Source of the DNA: Algorimicrobium sp002414705
GTDB lineage: Bacteria > Bacteroidota > Bacteroidia > Flavobacteriales > Flavobacteriaceae
Reading direction: 5' to 3'
NCBI GenBank assembly: GCA_963972425.1
Contig: CAXAUF010000001.1
Coordinates: forward strand, 113,783 to 177,782
DNA: 64,000 bases
Made by a program: the position numbers and the translations under genes
Part shown: piece after piece, positions 7,803 to 17,851 of the stretch
How positions within the stretch are numbered: position 1 is the stretch's first letter
Layout of the letters: each line of letters opens with the position of its first letter
Notes under the pieces: model-generated
Database searches by the model: none
The model's input: only the letters and a program-made list of their open reading frames with translations
What the model was told of the DNA's origin: nothing

Positions 7803-9902
7803 ATGAATTTAAACTTTAAAAAAGCATCATTATTGAGTGCAGCTGCCTTTATGGGCTTAATGGCATGTAAAAATGATGCAAAAGAAGACACAGCGCTTGT
7901 AGAAGAAGAGTCTATTCCAGGCATAAATTTGGAGTACATGAATACTGATGTCAAGCCAAATGATGATTTTTTTAATTATGTTAATGGTACATGGTTAAAA
8001 ACGACTGAAATTCCTGATGATCAATCTACTTGGGGAAGTTTTAATGAACTCCGTAAAAAAACAGATGCCGATGCTTTAAGCATTTTAGAAGCTGCTATGT
8101 CTGATAATAAGGATATGAATAAAATACAGGTTTTACCAGGATCTGACCAAGAAAAAGCCGTGTTTTTATATCAAACTATCATGGATACAGTTGGTAGAAA
8201 TAATCAAGGTTTGGATCCAATAAAGCCGTATTTGACTAAAATTGATGCCATTGAAAACATTAATGACTTACAGGCTTATATGATTGAAATGGAACCACTA
8301 GGAGGTGGCGGTTTATATGGTTTTGGCGTAGGTTCAGATCCTAAAGACAGCAACAGAAATGTGGGTTATTTAGGAGGTGGAAGTACAGGCTTGCCAGATC
8401 GTGATTATTATGTAAAAGATGATGCTGATTCTAAAGAAAAACGCGAAAAATATGTATCACATATTACAAGAATGTTACAATATTTAGGAGAGACAGAAGC
8501 TGACGCAAATGCAGAAGCTAAACAGATATTAGCTTTTGAAACCCGTTTAGCAGAAGCTAAAATGGATAAAGTAGATAGACGCGATGCTAGAAAACGTTAC
8601 AACCCTAGATCTATAGAACAAGTACAAGAAATGGTGCCTGTTGTTAATTGGAAAAACTTTTTAAATGGCATTGGTGTTAAAGAATTAGATACGGTTATTA
8701 TAGGCGATTTAAACTATTTTAATCGCTTACAAGAGGTTTTAGCTGAAGGAAATGTAGCCGATTGGAAAGCCTATTTACGTTGGGATGCTTTCAATGGTGC
8801 TGCTGGACAATTAAGTACCGATTTAGAAACTGCAAGTTGGGAGTTTTATGGTCGTGAGTTAAATGGCGCTAAAACACAACGACCACGTGACGAACGTGCT
8901 TTAGGATCACTAAACGGAACAGTTGGTGAAGCGTTAGGAAAATTATATGTTGATAAAATGTTCCCTCCAGAAGCAAAAGCCAAAGCTGAAAAAATGATTA
9001 AGAATGTTATCCTAGCGTTTGAAAATCGTATTAATAACTTGGAGTGGATGAGTCCAGAAACCAAGAAAAAAGCGATTGAAAAACTACAAGCAACATCCAT
9101 TAAAATTGCATATCCTGATAAGTGGAAAGATTATTCTGCATTAGAAATTAAAGGTGTTGAAGAAGGTGGATCTTATTTACAGAATTCTTTAAATGCTCGT
9201 GCTTGGAATTTTAAAAAGGATATCGATAAATTAGGAAAACCAGTAGATAAAAGTGAATGGTATATGGCACCACAAGTTGTGAATGCGTATTTCAATCCAT
9301 CTTATAACGAAATTGTTTTTCCTGCAGCAATTTTACAGCCGCCTTTTTATAATTATAAAGCGGATGATGCTGTAAATTATGGTGGAATTGGTGCTGTTAT
9401 TGGTCATGAAATATCCCATAGTTTTGATGATTCTGGTGCACGTTATGATAAAGATGGAAATTTAAATAACTGGTGGACAGATGCCGATTTAGAGCAATTT
9501 GAAACATTAGGAAATCAATTAGCCGATCAATATAGTGCTATTGAAGTTTTGCCAGACGTAACTATTAACGGAAAGTTTACTTTAGGAGAAAATATAGGTG
9601 ATTTAGGTGGTGTTTTAGCTGCTTATGATGCGTTACAATTAAGTTTTATAGAAAATGGCAGACCAGAAGATATTGATGGCTTTTCAGCAGAACAACGTTT
9701 CTTCATGAGTTGGGCAACTGTTTGGAGAACTAAAATGCGTGACGATGCTTTAAAAACACGTATTAAAACAGATCCACATTCTCCAGGAATGAATCGGGCT
9801 GTTCAACCTTTATTAAATATAGATGCCTTTTACGACGCTTTCAATATTAAAGCAGGTGATAGTATGTATATTGCGCCAGAACAACGTGTTCGTATCTGGT
9901 AA
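7803..9902 (+). CDS. M13 family zinc metallopeptidase (neprilysin/PepO type), lipoprotein
   Basis: A 699-residue peptidase with an N-terminal lipoprotein signal (AAFMGLMACKND, acylated Cys about residue 22). The M13 N-terminal domain (PNDDFFNYVNGTWL) comes first. The catalytic domain has the zinc motif HEISH at 535-539, the third ligand Glu596 in ENIGDLGG, and the conserved NAYF/NEIVFPAAILQPPFY substrate-binding segment. The family C-terminal Cys is replaced by RVRIW. Length is standard for bacterial PepO/M13. It should degrade small peptides in the periplasm or at the cell surface. It is followed by a strong terminator hairpin at 9931-9960. Confidence 0.93.
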   Translation: MNLNFKKASLLSAAAFMGLMACKNDAKEDTALVEEESIPGINLEYMNTDVKPNDDFFNYVNGTWLKTTEIPDDQSTWGSFNELRKKTDADALSILEAAMSDNKDMNKIQVLPGSDQEKAVFLYQTIMDTVGRNNQGLDPIKPYLTKIDAIENINDLQAYMIEMEPLGGGGLYGFGVGSDPKDSNRNVGYLGGGSTGLPDRDYYVKDDADSKEKREKYVSHITRMLQYLGETEADANAEAKQILAFETRLAEAKMDKVDRRDARKRYNPRSIEQVQEMVPVVNWKNFLNGIGVKELDTVIIGDLNYFNRLQEVLAEGNVADWKAYLRWDAFNGAAGQLSTDLETASWEFYGRELNGAKTQRPRDERALGSLNGTVGEALGKLYVDKMFPPEAKAKAEKMIKNVILAFENRINNLEWMSPETKKKAIEKLQATSIKIAYPDKWKDYSALEIKGVEEGGSYLQNSLNARAWNFKKDIDKLGKPVDKSEWYMAPQVVNAYFNPSYNEIVFPAAILQPPFYNYKADDAVNYGGIGAVIGHEISHSFDDSGARYDKDGNLNNWWTDADLEQFETLGNQLADQYSAIEVLPDVTINGKFTLGENIGDLGGVLAAYDALQLSFIENGRPEDIDGFSAEQRFFMSWATVWRTKMRDDALKTRIKTDPHSPGMNRAVQPLLNIDAFYDAFNIKAGDSMYIAPEQRVRIW

Positions 9903-9930
9903 TAGTTTTAAAACATAAAGTTATAAAGTA

Positions 9931-9960
9931 AAAAAGCAGTCTATTTTTAGACTGCTTTTT
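9931..9960 (+). terminator. Rho-independent terminator after the M13 peptidase
   Basis: A perfect 13-base-pair stem (AAAAAGCAGTCTA / TAGACTGCTTTTT) with a TTTT loop lies 28 bases after the stop. The A and T ends make it usable on either strand. Confidence 0.85.
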
Positions 9961-10225
9961 CTTTGAAAAAAATCACGCTTTCGAGTTATACATAAATATC
10001 TAATAGTTGAATTAAAACCTATTAATAATTGCCTATATGTATTTATATATTTTTAACATCTAATATATTTTGTAAAAATCGCTTACTACAGGCTTTTGTT
10101 TTAACTATAAATGTACGTGTTTTAACATCTGTAGAACCTGTACTAGCTGATTTCATTTGTACTAACATCAAATTAGTCATGTTTTTATTTATCATCTTAA
10201 ATACAGCTTAAGTGTTTCTTAAATC
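9961..10225. other. intergenic spacer without a convincing gene
   Basis: About 265 bases between two convergent genes and two terminators. The only reading frame here (60 codons from a TTG at 10029) has no plausible signal, start or composition. Nothing else was seen. Confidence 0.6.
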
Positions 10226-10263
10226 AAAAAATGGGTGATATAATTAAATATCACCCATTTTTT
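10226..10263 (-). terminator. terminator after the T9SS protein gene
   Basis: A perfect 16-base-pair stem (AAAAAATGGGTGATAT / ATATCACCCATTTTTT) around the loop AATTAA, 33 bases beyond the stop of the minus-strand gene. The A/T flanks allow bidirectional use between convergent units. Confidence 0.85.
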
Positions 10264-10295
10264 CTACTAGTAATCAACTATAGCTTTCTTTAAAA

Positions 10296-13200
10296 CTATT
10301 TCTTTATAACCTTAAAGGTTTTTTGAGCATTATTTATGGTAACGGTTACAAAGTAAACGCCATCTTCTAATGTATTCATATTTACAGTTGTCTTTAAGTT
10401 GTTTGGTTTTGCAACCTGAACTTGTTGTCCTACAATATTAAAGATACTAACATTTGAAATGGTATTTCCAGCCTCAATTGTTAAGGTGTTAACAACAGGA
10501 TTTGGATAGTATTTAAATGTTTCAAACGTATTAGACTCCACACTTAAAGAAGGATCTGGATACGCAAGTATGGTATATTCTGCAGCACTAGAAGCATGTA
10601 CCATAATTAGGTATGTATTTCCAGCAATTAAATCACCTGTTCTTGGTGTTGTATTATTAAAACAACTTGAAATACCTGTCACATAACCTGCAGTACCTGT
10701 TTGGGAGCAATTTTCCGTGTTGTAAACCGTATAACTTGCACTACCACTAACTCTTGTAAAATTAAAGTTATACATTCCAGTATATTGCGGTGTAAAAGCA
10801 TACCAAACAGATTCAGTTGTAGAACTTGCACATCCTTCAGCTGAGTAATACGCAGCATCAGTAACGTTTATATTGCCAGAAATAGCGTTATTTCCATTCA
10901 TGTCAACAGATTCTGTTAATGTAAATGCACCTGAACAATCGCTGTTAGCTACAGCATCTGGTAATCTATTAACAGTTAAGTCAAACGTTACACCTGGTCC
11001 TGTTTGAGTTGATTGAACCATTACATAATAGTCTGTTCCAGCTTGTAATGATAAAACTTGTGCTGAACTGGAGTTGCAATTTGTAGAAAGAGCATTCAAA
11101 TTAGCGCAAGAACCTTCATACACATAGAAAGTGGATAGAGCCGGTTGATTTGTTGGGTTTTCAGCAAAACTAATTTCATAGATACCAGTTACTGATGGAT
11201 TTAATGTATACCAAACATCGCTAATTCCTGAAGTGTTACATGAGTTGTTTGCTGATGTTGTGGCTCCTACAGTTGTACCCGATGTTAGCACTGGTGTACC
11301 AACAGTGGCTGATACTGTAATGCTTTCTGCACCAACACATTCGTCATTAACAGGTGCAGCAGGAGGCTCTTTTAAACAAATATCATAGTTTTGAGCATAT
11401 TCTCCATCAAGTCTTGTATTGTTGCGGATATAATATGTTTGTCCAATAGTTAAGTTCGTTAACGTAACAAAGTCCCCAGTAAAACAATCAACACTGGTAA
11501 GTGAACCGCATGATCCTACCAATAATTCTGTTGCTTGTATAGTTCCACCAGTTAAGTAGCCAGGCGTAGAAACAATATTTAAATATTCTAAAATAGTAGT
11601 AGTGCTTGTTGCTACAAAGCTAAACCAAACATCGTTATTGTTATTATTTGAAGATGCACACGTATCAGGATCTGTTACCGATTCTGTTGCACCTGCATTG
11701 CTTGCGCTAATAAATAAAGTGCATGAGTCATCGGTATTAACTGATAAACTGATAGGGTTTGCGCACTCATCATTACTTGGAGGGCAGTAAAAATATGATG
11801 ATGCTTCAGAAATACAGCTGCTATCATCATCATTCGTTAATGTGAAGTTTACAGTTGTTCCACTCATGTAAGGACCCATATTTACAAGTCCAGTCGTGTT
11901 AATTCCAGTCACATCAGCAGTTGATCCGATGTCGTCACTTAAGGTTAAAGTAGTTGCGCTTCCTAAATAAGAAACATCCACATCTACTGAAAACATACCT
12001 GTTCCACAATCCGCTATATTAGCTGTTGAAGCTATAGTTGGGTTAATACAAGAGTTTCTTTGAATTATTAAACTATATGTATAGGTTCTAGAAGCACTAG
12101 AATTACTTAAAACTATAAAATAGGTATTTTCTGCAGATAAAACGACTTCAGATAAATTTAAAGCTCCTCCTGAATTAAATGTACCTACATAAGCTACACA
12201 TTCTGTTGCTACATCAGGGCATCCTTGAACTACATGAATACTAGGGCCATTATTAGAAATATTAGCTAAATCAATATTTATTGAAATATCTTCAGTTGGT
12301 GTTATTGAATAAAAAACATCTTTTCCGCTCATATAACCATTGTTACAAGGACTAACATCAATGTTATTTTCATAATTATTAGTATCACCAGCTGCCTCAA
12401 CATAAGGGAAGCTTAATATTTCAAGTGGATTAGAACAAGTTGCTCCAGCAATTGGTGCTACACGTGTTGTAAAACTTTCCTCAGTACATGACATGGCATC
12501 ACCAAAACTATTTACAGGAACTATATTAACATAATACAATGTTTCATAGTCTAAACCTGAAAGTGCTAAATTTGTTTCTGTAGTTGAAACTTCGTTTGCA
12601 ATTTCAGTTCCGCCACTTGTGGTACCAACAGATACTTTATACTCGGTTGCTATACCTGTAGCACGACTCCATGTTAGTGTAACGTCAATATCTGCATCGG
12701 ATGAACCATTTAAAGGAGACGTAAGCGTTGAATCACAATTTGGCGCACTATCTGCTACTTGTGTTATTGAAAGATTATCAATAATAAAAAACAGTCTAGT
12801 TCCAGATGTATTTATTGCAGAAGCACGAACTTGAACATCTGCGCCATCTGCTATTGTACCCATTGGAAGAGTAGTGCTAGCTGTAGCACACGTAGCTAAA
12901 TTAACAAATGTAAAGTCGGAATCATCAACACTTGTTAAGTTTAGCCAGTTTAGTCCACCATCTGTAGAATAATCTAAATCAATACTTCCCCAACCTGCTG
13001 GTGGTGGATTCTGTGAAGGTGGAAACCCGAATGCTACCGAAAAAACGTTGTAGCTAAAATTTACTGTAATAGCGGTACCGTTAGATATACCAATATAGTT
13101 AGGCGTTGTAAAAGTTCCTGTCGTTGCATCAAATAAATTGGCAGACATGGCTTGGCCTGATCCACCACAAGCACCGGTTGTACTTGAGCTTAAGCCTGTG

Positions 13201-13307
13201 TTTGTCCAGCCTGCAGGTAAACCGCCATCAAAATTTTCAACAATCTCTATTTGAGAGAATGCCGTGACACCTAATAGCATCATTAAATAAAAGGTAATTT
13301 TCTTCAT
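10296..13307 (-). CDS. T9SS-exported multidomain surface protein
   Basis: A 1003-residue secreted protein. Order: signal peptide (MKKITFYLMMLLGVTAFSQ); a choice-of-anchor-J/jelly-roll-like domain (about 20-185, starting ENFDGGLPAGW); a fibronectin-III-like domain (about 190-280, ending SCTEESFTTR); then four related beta-sandwich modules, each with a DVWFSF/DVFYSI/DVWYTL/ESVWYAF core and paired cysteines (about 285-900). The end is a type A T9SS C-terminal sorting domain (YYPNPVVNTLTIEAGN...GVYFVTVTINNAQKTFKVIKK). No protease or glycosidase catalytic motif is visible, so adhesion or matrix binding is the natural reading. It is monocistronic, with a long AT-rich 5' region and a strong terminator. 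Confidence 0.85.
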   Translation of the reverse strand: MKKITFYLMMLLGVTAFSQIEIVENFDGGLPAGWTNTGLSSSTTGACGGSGQAMSANLFDATTGTFTTPNYIGISNGTAITVNFSYNVFSVAFGFPPSQNPPPAGWGSIDLDYSTDGGLNWLNLTSVDDSDFTFVNLATCATASTTLPMGTIADGADVQVRASAINTSGTRLFFIIDNLSITQVADSAPNCDSTLTSPLNGSSDADIDVTLTWSRATGIATEYKVSVGTTSGGTEIANEVSTTETNLALSGLDYETLYYVNIVPVNSFGDAMSCTEESFTTRVAPIAGATCSNPLEILSFPYVEAAGDTNNYENNIDVSPCNNGYMSGKDVFYSITPTEDISINIDLANISNNGPSIHVVQGCPDVATECVAYVGTFNSGGALNLSEVVLSAENTYFIVLSNSSASRTYTYSLIIQRNSCINPTIASTANIADCGTGMFSVDVDVSYLGSATTLTLSDDIGSTADVTGINTTGLVNMGPYMSGTTVNFTLTNDDDSSCISEASSYFYCPPSNDECANPISLSVNTDDSCTLFISASNAGATESVTDPDTCASSNNNNNDVWFSFVATSTTTILEYLNIVSTPGYLTGGTIQATELLVGSCGSLTSVDCFTGDFVTLTNLTIGQTYYIRNNTRLDGEYAQNYDICLKEPPAAPVNDECVGAESITVSATVGTPVLTSGTTVGATTSANNSCNTSGISDVWYTLNPSVTGIYEISFAENPTNQPALSTFYVYEGSCANLNALSTNCNSSSAQVLSLQAGTDYYVMVQSTQTGPGVTFDLTVNRLPDAVANSDCSGAFTLTESVDMNGNNAISGNINVTDAAYYSAEGCASSTTESVWYAFTPQYTGMYNFNFTRVSGSASYTVYNTENCSQTGTAGYVTGISSCFNNTTPRTGDLIAGNTYLIMVHASSAAEYTILAYPDPSLSVESNTFETFKYYPNPVVNTLTIEAGNTISNVSIFNIVGQQVQVAKPNNLKTTVNMNTLEDGVYFVTVTINNAQKTFKVIKK

Positions 13308-13735
13308 TGTTTTTAGTTTAGATTATTAATTAGTAATTTAAGTTAGATTCCTTTATTAATTTATTTGACTCCTTTATGTTGTAGGTGTCTTTACCTTACG
13401 ATCTATATTTTATGTTAAACACACACTACCATGAAATCTGGATAATAGTTTAAAAGCTAAATTTAAGGATAGAATTACTATATATAAAGGATCGTACTTT
13501 TGTATTTCCCGAAATTCGAAAGGTATTTACAGAGTTTAAATACCTAATAATAAGTAACTTAAGTCTAAATTAAAGATTTATTTCCGATTTTATAATTTTT
13601 CTTTTTTTTAATGATTTTTTTGACTTTTTTTTAATCAAAAGACCCAATTAATGATAGTTTCTTAAAAAAATTAAGATTTATAATGGTTAATAAGATTTCT
13701 AAAATCACCAATTATTCATGATTTTTAGACATAAA
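13308..13735. other. long 5' spacer of the T9SS protein gene
   Basis: About 430 AT-rich bases with no open frame of interest. It holds an 8-base-pair inverted repeat (AGGTATTT at 13521-13528, AAATACCT at 13538-13545) that could be an operator or a hairpin of a long 5' leader. I found no full TAnnTTTG element for the minus strand. Confidence 0.5.
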
Positions 13736-13770
13736 AAAACATCAATTTTAAGTTATAAAATTGATGTTTT
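13736..13770 (-). terminator. terminator after the TPR gene
   Basis: A perfect 15-base-pair stem (AAAACATCAATTTTA / TAAAATTGATGTTTT) with loop AGTTA, 59 bases beyond the stop of the minus-strand gene at 13829. Confidence 0.8.
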
Positions 13771-13828
13771 AAAAAGTTTGTTTTAGTCAATAGTATGTCT
13801 AAAATATTTTTCTGGAAATAGTAATTTA

Positions 13829-14533
13829 CTACTCTTTTGGTGTTGTATCTTTTTTCTGATTTAAAATAGCATTTTTGCTTAATAGTGCTAAATTAAAATT
13901 GGGTGCTAATTTTAAAGCTTCATCTAAAACAGCTGCAGCAGCATCAATATTAGTAACTTTATTTTCATTGTAAGTTGTAAGTGCTTTCAAATATAAAAAA
14001 CCTGCTTTTAGAGGTACTTGATACGGTTGTTGACTCTCGTAATATGTTTTCCCCATATTTTCCTTGGAATTTGTTAAACCATATTGAATGTAGGAATTAG
14101 ATTCTGGTAATTTATTCGTTTGCAAATATAATTCAGCAAGTTCATAAGCTATCATTGGGTCTGGCGAGCGTTTAAATAACTCTTCAAAATGAATAAGCGC
14201 ACGATTAGGCTCATTAATCGCTTTTAAAGAAACGGCTTTTACCTCAACAGCAATGTCAGAATCTGTAGTTCCAGCATCAATACCAATGGTATTTAAGGCT
14301 TGAACATGATTACCTTCACTCATATAAACCATTGCTAATGTGTCTTTGTGTGCTTGTGCTTCTGAAGGCGACAACAAAATTAAATGGGTTAAGCCATTGA
14401 TGATCCCTTGAGAGTCTCCCTGAATTTTCATTTGCTTATAATATTCGCGATAATGATTCAGTAACTCTTGACTGTTTTGTGCTTGTGCCTGAAATCCTAA
14501 TACACATACCGCAACAAAAAGTAATTTCTTCAT
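13829..14533 (-). CDS. periplasmic TPR protein
   Basis: A 234-residue exported protein with a signal peptide (MKKLLFVAVCVLGFQAQAQ). The rest is helical with tetratricopeptide-like pairs: LNTIGIDAG..., NRALIHFEELFKRSPDPMIAYELAELYLQ, and AAAVLDEALKLAPNFNLALLSKNA. Three to five degenerate TPR units fit the length. TPR folds mediate protein contacts; no partner is evident. The upstream M28 peptidase gene on the same strand is separated by about 70 bases, with a TAGCTTTG promoter element between, so it probably has its own promoter. The partner and pathway are unknown. Confidence 0.8.
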   Translation of the reverse strand: MKKLLFVAVCVLGFQAQAQNSQELLNHYREYYKQMKIQGDSQGIINGLTHLILLSPSEAQAHKDTLAMVYMSEGNHVQALNTIGIDAGTTDSDIAVEVKAVSLKAINEPNRALIHFEELFKRSPDPMIAYELAELYLQTNKLPESNSYIQYGLTNSKENMGKTYYESQQPYQVPLKAGFLYLKALTTYNENKVTNIDAAAAVLDEALKLAPNFNLALLSKNAILNQKKDTTPKE

Positions 14534-14556
14534 AAAATGATTATTTAACTAGGCAT

Positions 14557-14564
14557 CAAAGCTA
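14557..14564 (-). promoter_or_regulatory. -7 element (TAGCTTTG) of the TPR gene
   Basis: On the minus strand a full TAnnTTTG match, 24 bases before the ATG at 14533. Confidence 0.5.
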
Positions 14565-14602
14565 AAAAAAAATGTGAATCAATATCTTAAAACAATACTA
14601 AT

Positions 14603-16903
14603 TTATTGAATTGTAAATTTAGTTTTAATAATAACGGCATCATTTAGTACAAATGGCTTTGGAATCATCTCATGTGTTCTGGCAGGAATTGAAAAATGTA
14701 TGTTCTTCAGCAAATCATAAGTTGCTTCATAAAACTGCAATGTTGTTTTTTGGTTCTTTGGAACGGATAAACGCATGACTAACGGTTCATTATCTGACAC
14801 ATAATAGGTAAACAGACGGTTGTTAAAGCGTTCTTTAAAAACGGCATCCGATTTTTTAGATTTTGTAGCAGGAACATCATTTATAATTGCCTTGTTAAAA
14901 ACCATCATGCTATCAGCAAATACCTCTATGCGTTCTGCGTTTCTTTCAGATTTAAATTGAAGCGTTATATCACGGAACTCCCCTATTATAGTATCCGATA
15001 GAATCGTGATTTCAGGTTTTTTAAGCGCTTCTACAGGAGCATTTTTGGTGAACGTAAATCCCGATTTATATTTACTTCCCAATGTGTTTTCATTTAATAG
15101 CGTTGCATTATCAGGCGAATTTGTTAAATAGGGCTTGGTATAGGCATCTAAAATGTCATCATACGTTGCCCAAACTGCTGTGTTGGAATTACTGTCCAAA
15201 ACGTAATTTAAACTGTTGGGTTTGGGTCTGTCTTCAGAAAAATCAGATTGAATATTAGCAACTACCAAACATATAATGCATACAATTAAAAACAAGTAAG
15301 CCCACAACTTTTTATGCTTTAGAAAGCCAAAAACAGAAGCTAGTAATCCAAAAATTAAAACGACTAAAATGCAGGAAACAAAAAGAATTTTTAAGCCGAG
15401 CCCTACCGGAAACATTTTTACAAATGGTACCATAATAGTTAGAACAGGGAAGCCTAAAAGTGTTAATAAAATGAGATTGGGTTTTTTTTGTCTAATTAAC
15501 ACAAACAAGGTTATTAATCCGAAGAAAACAGGAATAACAAAAAAGCTTGCTCCTGGCAATACAAAAGCCACTAGTGTGCAAATTAACAACCAGAAAAATA
15601 AAGGCGCAATATATAAGCTAGCGGTATTTTCTGGTTTATGAAATTTACTATATACCCAAAAACAAATAGCTAAAGCTAAAAAAGAAAACGCTAAAATATA
15701 CAAATGACCATTGTAGGTAAAACCATGAAGCATTTCACCATATTGCGGATAAAGTTGTTTTAAAAGAAACCATAAGCCAAAGCCTATGCTTCCAGCCGAA
15801 AGCAGCGATATAAAGAAAGCTGCAAAACCACGACCAATTTCCGACCCTATAAATGCTTCCCGTTTAAAACCATAAATTAAAAGTCCAATAAATCCTAAAA
15901 GAGCTAAAATAAGCATCGGGAAAATCCAAGAAAACGGATAAATAACAGTTTTAAAAAGCGGTACGGTAAAATAAATATAATCTTCTGTACTTTTTACAGT
16001 GGCTAAATCTGCTTCAGAAAAATAATAGAGTAGCGGCATTAAATAACTGCCTTGGTGCTCCAAGGTATTTCGGTCTAAACGGTCATAAGTATCTAGAGCC
16101 GTGTGGTAATCAAAATGGTCATCAATAAAAGCAAAGTTAAAACCATCTATATTGCCATCTTCTCTAAATCGTGTTAAATCGGTATCATTTGGTAACATTT
16201 TATAAATGCTATAAGCAAGAGAATTGGCTACAGGAAATTCTGGATTAGCGGCAACAAAATGCTTCATAAGTTCCGCATTTCCTTGGTTGGTTTCAATAAG
16301 CATATAACTAGGTCCACCAGAACCACGTGCTTCAAAATTTAATACCAATCCCACATTTTTTGCCCAAGGATGTTGGTTTACAAAAATATCGGCACCATTT
16401 AATCCCAATTCTTCACCATCTGTGATAACAATTATAATATCATTCTTGGGTGTTTTATTCTCACTTATATAAGCGCGAAGACTTTCTAGAATCGTTACAA
16501 CACCAGATCCTGCATCACTAGCACCAAAAGAGGAATGTGGTTGACTATCATAATGCGTTAATAAAACTAAAGCTTTGCCGTTTTCTGAACCTTTGTAACG
16601 CGCTATGATATTTTTTGGTTTGGATACGTTTCCCCATTGACTCATAGAAAAAGCTTCTTGAATTTCAGTTTCTAAACCCAAAGCCTCTAATTGCTGAATA
16701 ATGTATTTTCTAACTTGACTATGTTCAGCATTTCCTAAGTAATGTGGTGCTTTGGATATGTGTTTTAAATGAACCAAAGCGCGTTCTGTTGAAAACTGAT
16801 TTTCAGGCGTATCAAATTTTGTAATCTTACTAGGTAATAACACCGAAAAACTCCAGTAAACAGCAATAACAATAAGTATTAAAGCAATTAATTTTTTAAG
16901 CAT
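14603..16903 (-). CDS. M28 family aminopeptidase with polytopic membrane domain
   Basis: About 766 residues from the preferred ATG at 16903 (MLKKLIALIL). An in-frame ATG at 16954 would add 17 residues but breaks the look of the N-terminal membrane anchor. After one transmembrane segment comes an M28 zinc-peptidase domain with the ligand signatures HYDSQPHSSFGASDAGSG, TDGEELGLNGAD, NFEARG and DHFDYHTALDT. The second half has about seven further hydrophobic segments and a C-terminal soluble beta domain (about 180 residues). This matches the ER-aminopeptidase-like (Fxna/ERMP1 type) M28 architecture common in Bacteroidota. It probably cleaves N-terminal residues from periplasmic peptides. It stands between a CBS gene (divergent) and the TPR gene. 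Confidence 0.88.
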   Translation of the reverse strand: MLKKLIALILIVIAVYWSFSVLLPSKITKFDTPENQFSTERALVHLKHISKAPHYLGNAEHSQVRKYIIQQLEALGLETEIQEAFSMSQWGNVSKPKNIIARYKGSENGKALVLLTHYDSQPHSSFGASDAGSGVVTILESLRAYISENKTPKNDIIIVITDGEELGLNGADIFVNQHPWAKNVGLVLNFEARGSGGPSYMLIETNQGNAELMKHFVAANPEFPVANSLAYSIYKMLPNDTDLTRFREDGNIDGFNFAFIDDHFDYHTALDTYDRLDRNTLEHQGSYLMPLLYYFSEADLATVKSTEDYIYFTVPLFKTVIYPFSWIFPMLILALLGFIGLLIYGFKREAFIGSEIGRGFAAFFISLLSAGSIGFGLWFLLKQLYPQYGEMLHGFTYNGHLYILAFSFLALAICFWVYSKFHKPENTASLYIAPLFFWLLICTLVAFVLPGASFFVIPVFFGLITLFVLIRQKKPNLILLTLLGFPVLTIMVPFVKMFPVGLGLKILFVSCILVVLIFGLLASVFGFLKHKKLWAYLFLIVCIICLVVANIQSDFSEDRPKPNSLNYVLDSNSNTAVWATYDDILDAYTKPYLTNSPDNATLLNENTLGSKYKSGFTFTKNAPVEALKKPEITILSDTIIGEFRDITLQFKSERNAERIEVFADSMMVFNKAIINDVPATKSKKSDAVFKERFNNRLFTYYVSDNEPLVMRLSVPKNQKTTLQFYEATYDLLKNIHFSIPARTHEMIPKPFVLNDAVIIKTKFTIQ

Positions 16904-17028
16904 GCGTTTTGGTAGTTTGTTATAAAATATAAAAATACATAAAATTATAAGCAATCTTAAACTTGTCTTAACGGTTTAGGAAAACTGGGCTAAATTCTTT
17001 ATATTTAAAATCATAAACATCTAAAATT

Positions 17029-17496
17029 ATGGGTATTAAAAGTTTTCAAGGTGCGCGAAAGCAGCAAAATAATTCCACCGTAAATCAGCAATTAAAGGTT
17101 AGCGATTATATGTCGCGCGATTTAATTACGTTTAAACCAGAGCAAACAGTTGATGAAGTAATCCATTCGTTAATTTCAAATAAAATTTCAGGCGGTCCAG
17201 TAGTGAATGCCAATAATGAGCTCGTTGGAATTATATCTGAAGGTGATTGTTTAAAACAGATTAGTGAAAGTCATTATTACAATATGCCAATTGAACAGGA
17301 TATTGTAGAAAATAGAATGGTGAAACATGTAGAAACCATTGATGGTAATATGGATGTTTTTGAAGCAGCCAAAAAATTTTTAGATTCCAAAATTAGACGT
17401 TTTCCAATCGTTCAAGAAGGGAAATTAATTGGTCAGATTAGTCAGAAAGATATTTTAAAAGCAGCCATGCAGCTTAAGGGTCAAAATTGGAAGTAA
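17029..17496 (+). CDS. CBS-domain pair protein
   Basis: A 155-residue soluble protein made of two CBS motifs: one at about 25-85 (VSDYMSRDLITFKPEQTVDEV...GIISEGDCLK) and one at about 95-150 (MVKHVETIDGNMDVFEAAKK...GQISQKDILKA). Paired CBS motifs form a Bateman module that binds adenine nucleotides and usually regulates a partner. As a stand-alone module, its partner is not evident. It is convergent with the zinc-ribbon gene, whose stop lies only 3 bases away, so the two transcripts must overlap. The start at 17029 gives a short basic N-terminal tail before the first CBS motif. Confidence 0.85.
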   Translation: MGIKSFQGARKQQNNSTVNQQLKVSDYMSRDLITFKPEQTVDEVIHSLISNKISGGPVVNANNELVGIISEGDCLKQISESHYYNMPIEQDIVENRMVKHVETIDGNMDVFEAAKKFLDSKIRRFPIVQEGKLIGQISQKDILKAAMQLKGQNWK

Positions 17497-17499
17497 AAA

Positions 17500-17850
17500 T
17501 TACCCTTCTCGTTTTACCAAAGCATAATAATCGCCTTCAAGTGGCAAATAGCCTTGGTCATAAACAAAATAGTAAACTGTTCCAGCTTTGGTGGTGTATA
17601 TACTCGTAAAATAATTAAAATCGAAACCTTTTTCAATGAGTTTAGCGCGTGATGATTTGGTTTTTTGTTCAGGATTTAGTTCTTCCAAAATGCGGTAATT
17701 TTTACGCAATCTGTTATTGGTGTTTCTAATTAGGTTTTTACTATCTGTATTTATCCGATTATTATAGGAGTTTCTACACGCATCGCTACAGAATTTTTTG
17801 TCTATTCTACCAACAATTTTTTCGCCACATTCTGGACATTGCTTTTGCAT
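17500..17850 (-). CDS. zinc-ribbon protein of unknown function
   Basis: 116 residues from the preferred ATG at 17850; the longer frame to 17913 would begin inside the neighbouring gene. The N-terminus is a zinc ribbon, CPECGEK...KKFCSDACRNSYNNR (Cys5, Cys8 and the CxxxC pair about residue 21-25). It is followed by a helix (NRLRKNYRILEEL) and a C-terminal beta-rich part (GFDFNYFTSIYTTKAGTVYYFVYDQGY). This is a common small Bacteroidota protein without an assigned role. The start lies 1 base past the restored stop of the frameshifted gene upstream, so they form a translationally coupled pair. A relative without the zinc ligands is encoded at 63225-63566. Confidence 0.8.
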   Translation of the reverse strand: MQKQCPECGEKIVGRIDKKFCSDACRNSYNNRINTDSKNLIRNTNNRLRKNYRILEELNPEQKTKSSRAKLIEKGFDFNYFTSIYTTKAGTVYYFVYDQGYLPLEGDYYALVKREG

Positions 17851-17851
17851 A

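Noticed and set aside
10029..10211. 60-codon frame between two terminators
   Set aside because: It starts with TTG, has no family or signal, and lies between the terminators of two convergent genes.
16904..16954. N-terminal extension of the M28 peptidase
   Set aside because: The extra 17 residues precede a normal membrane-anchor start (MLKK) and read like an AT-rich leader.
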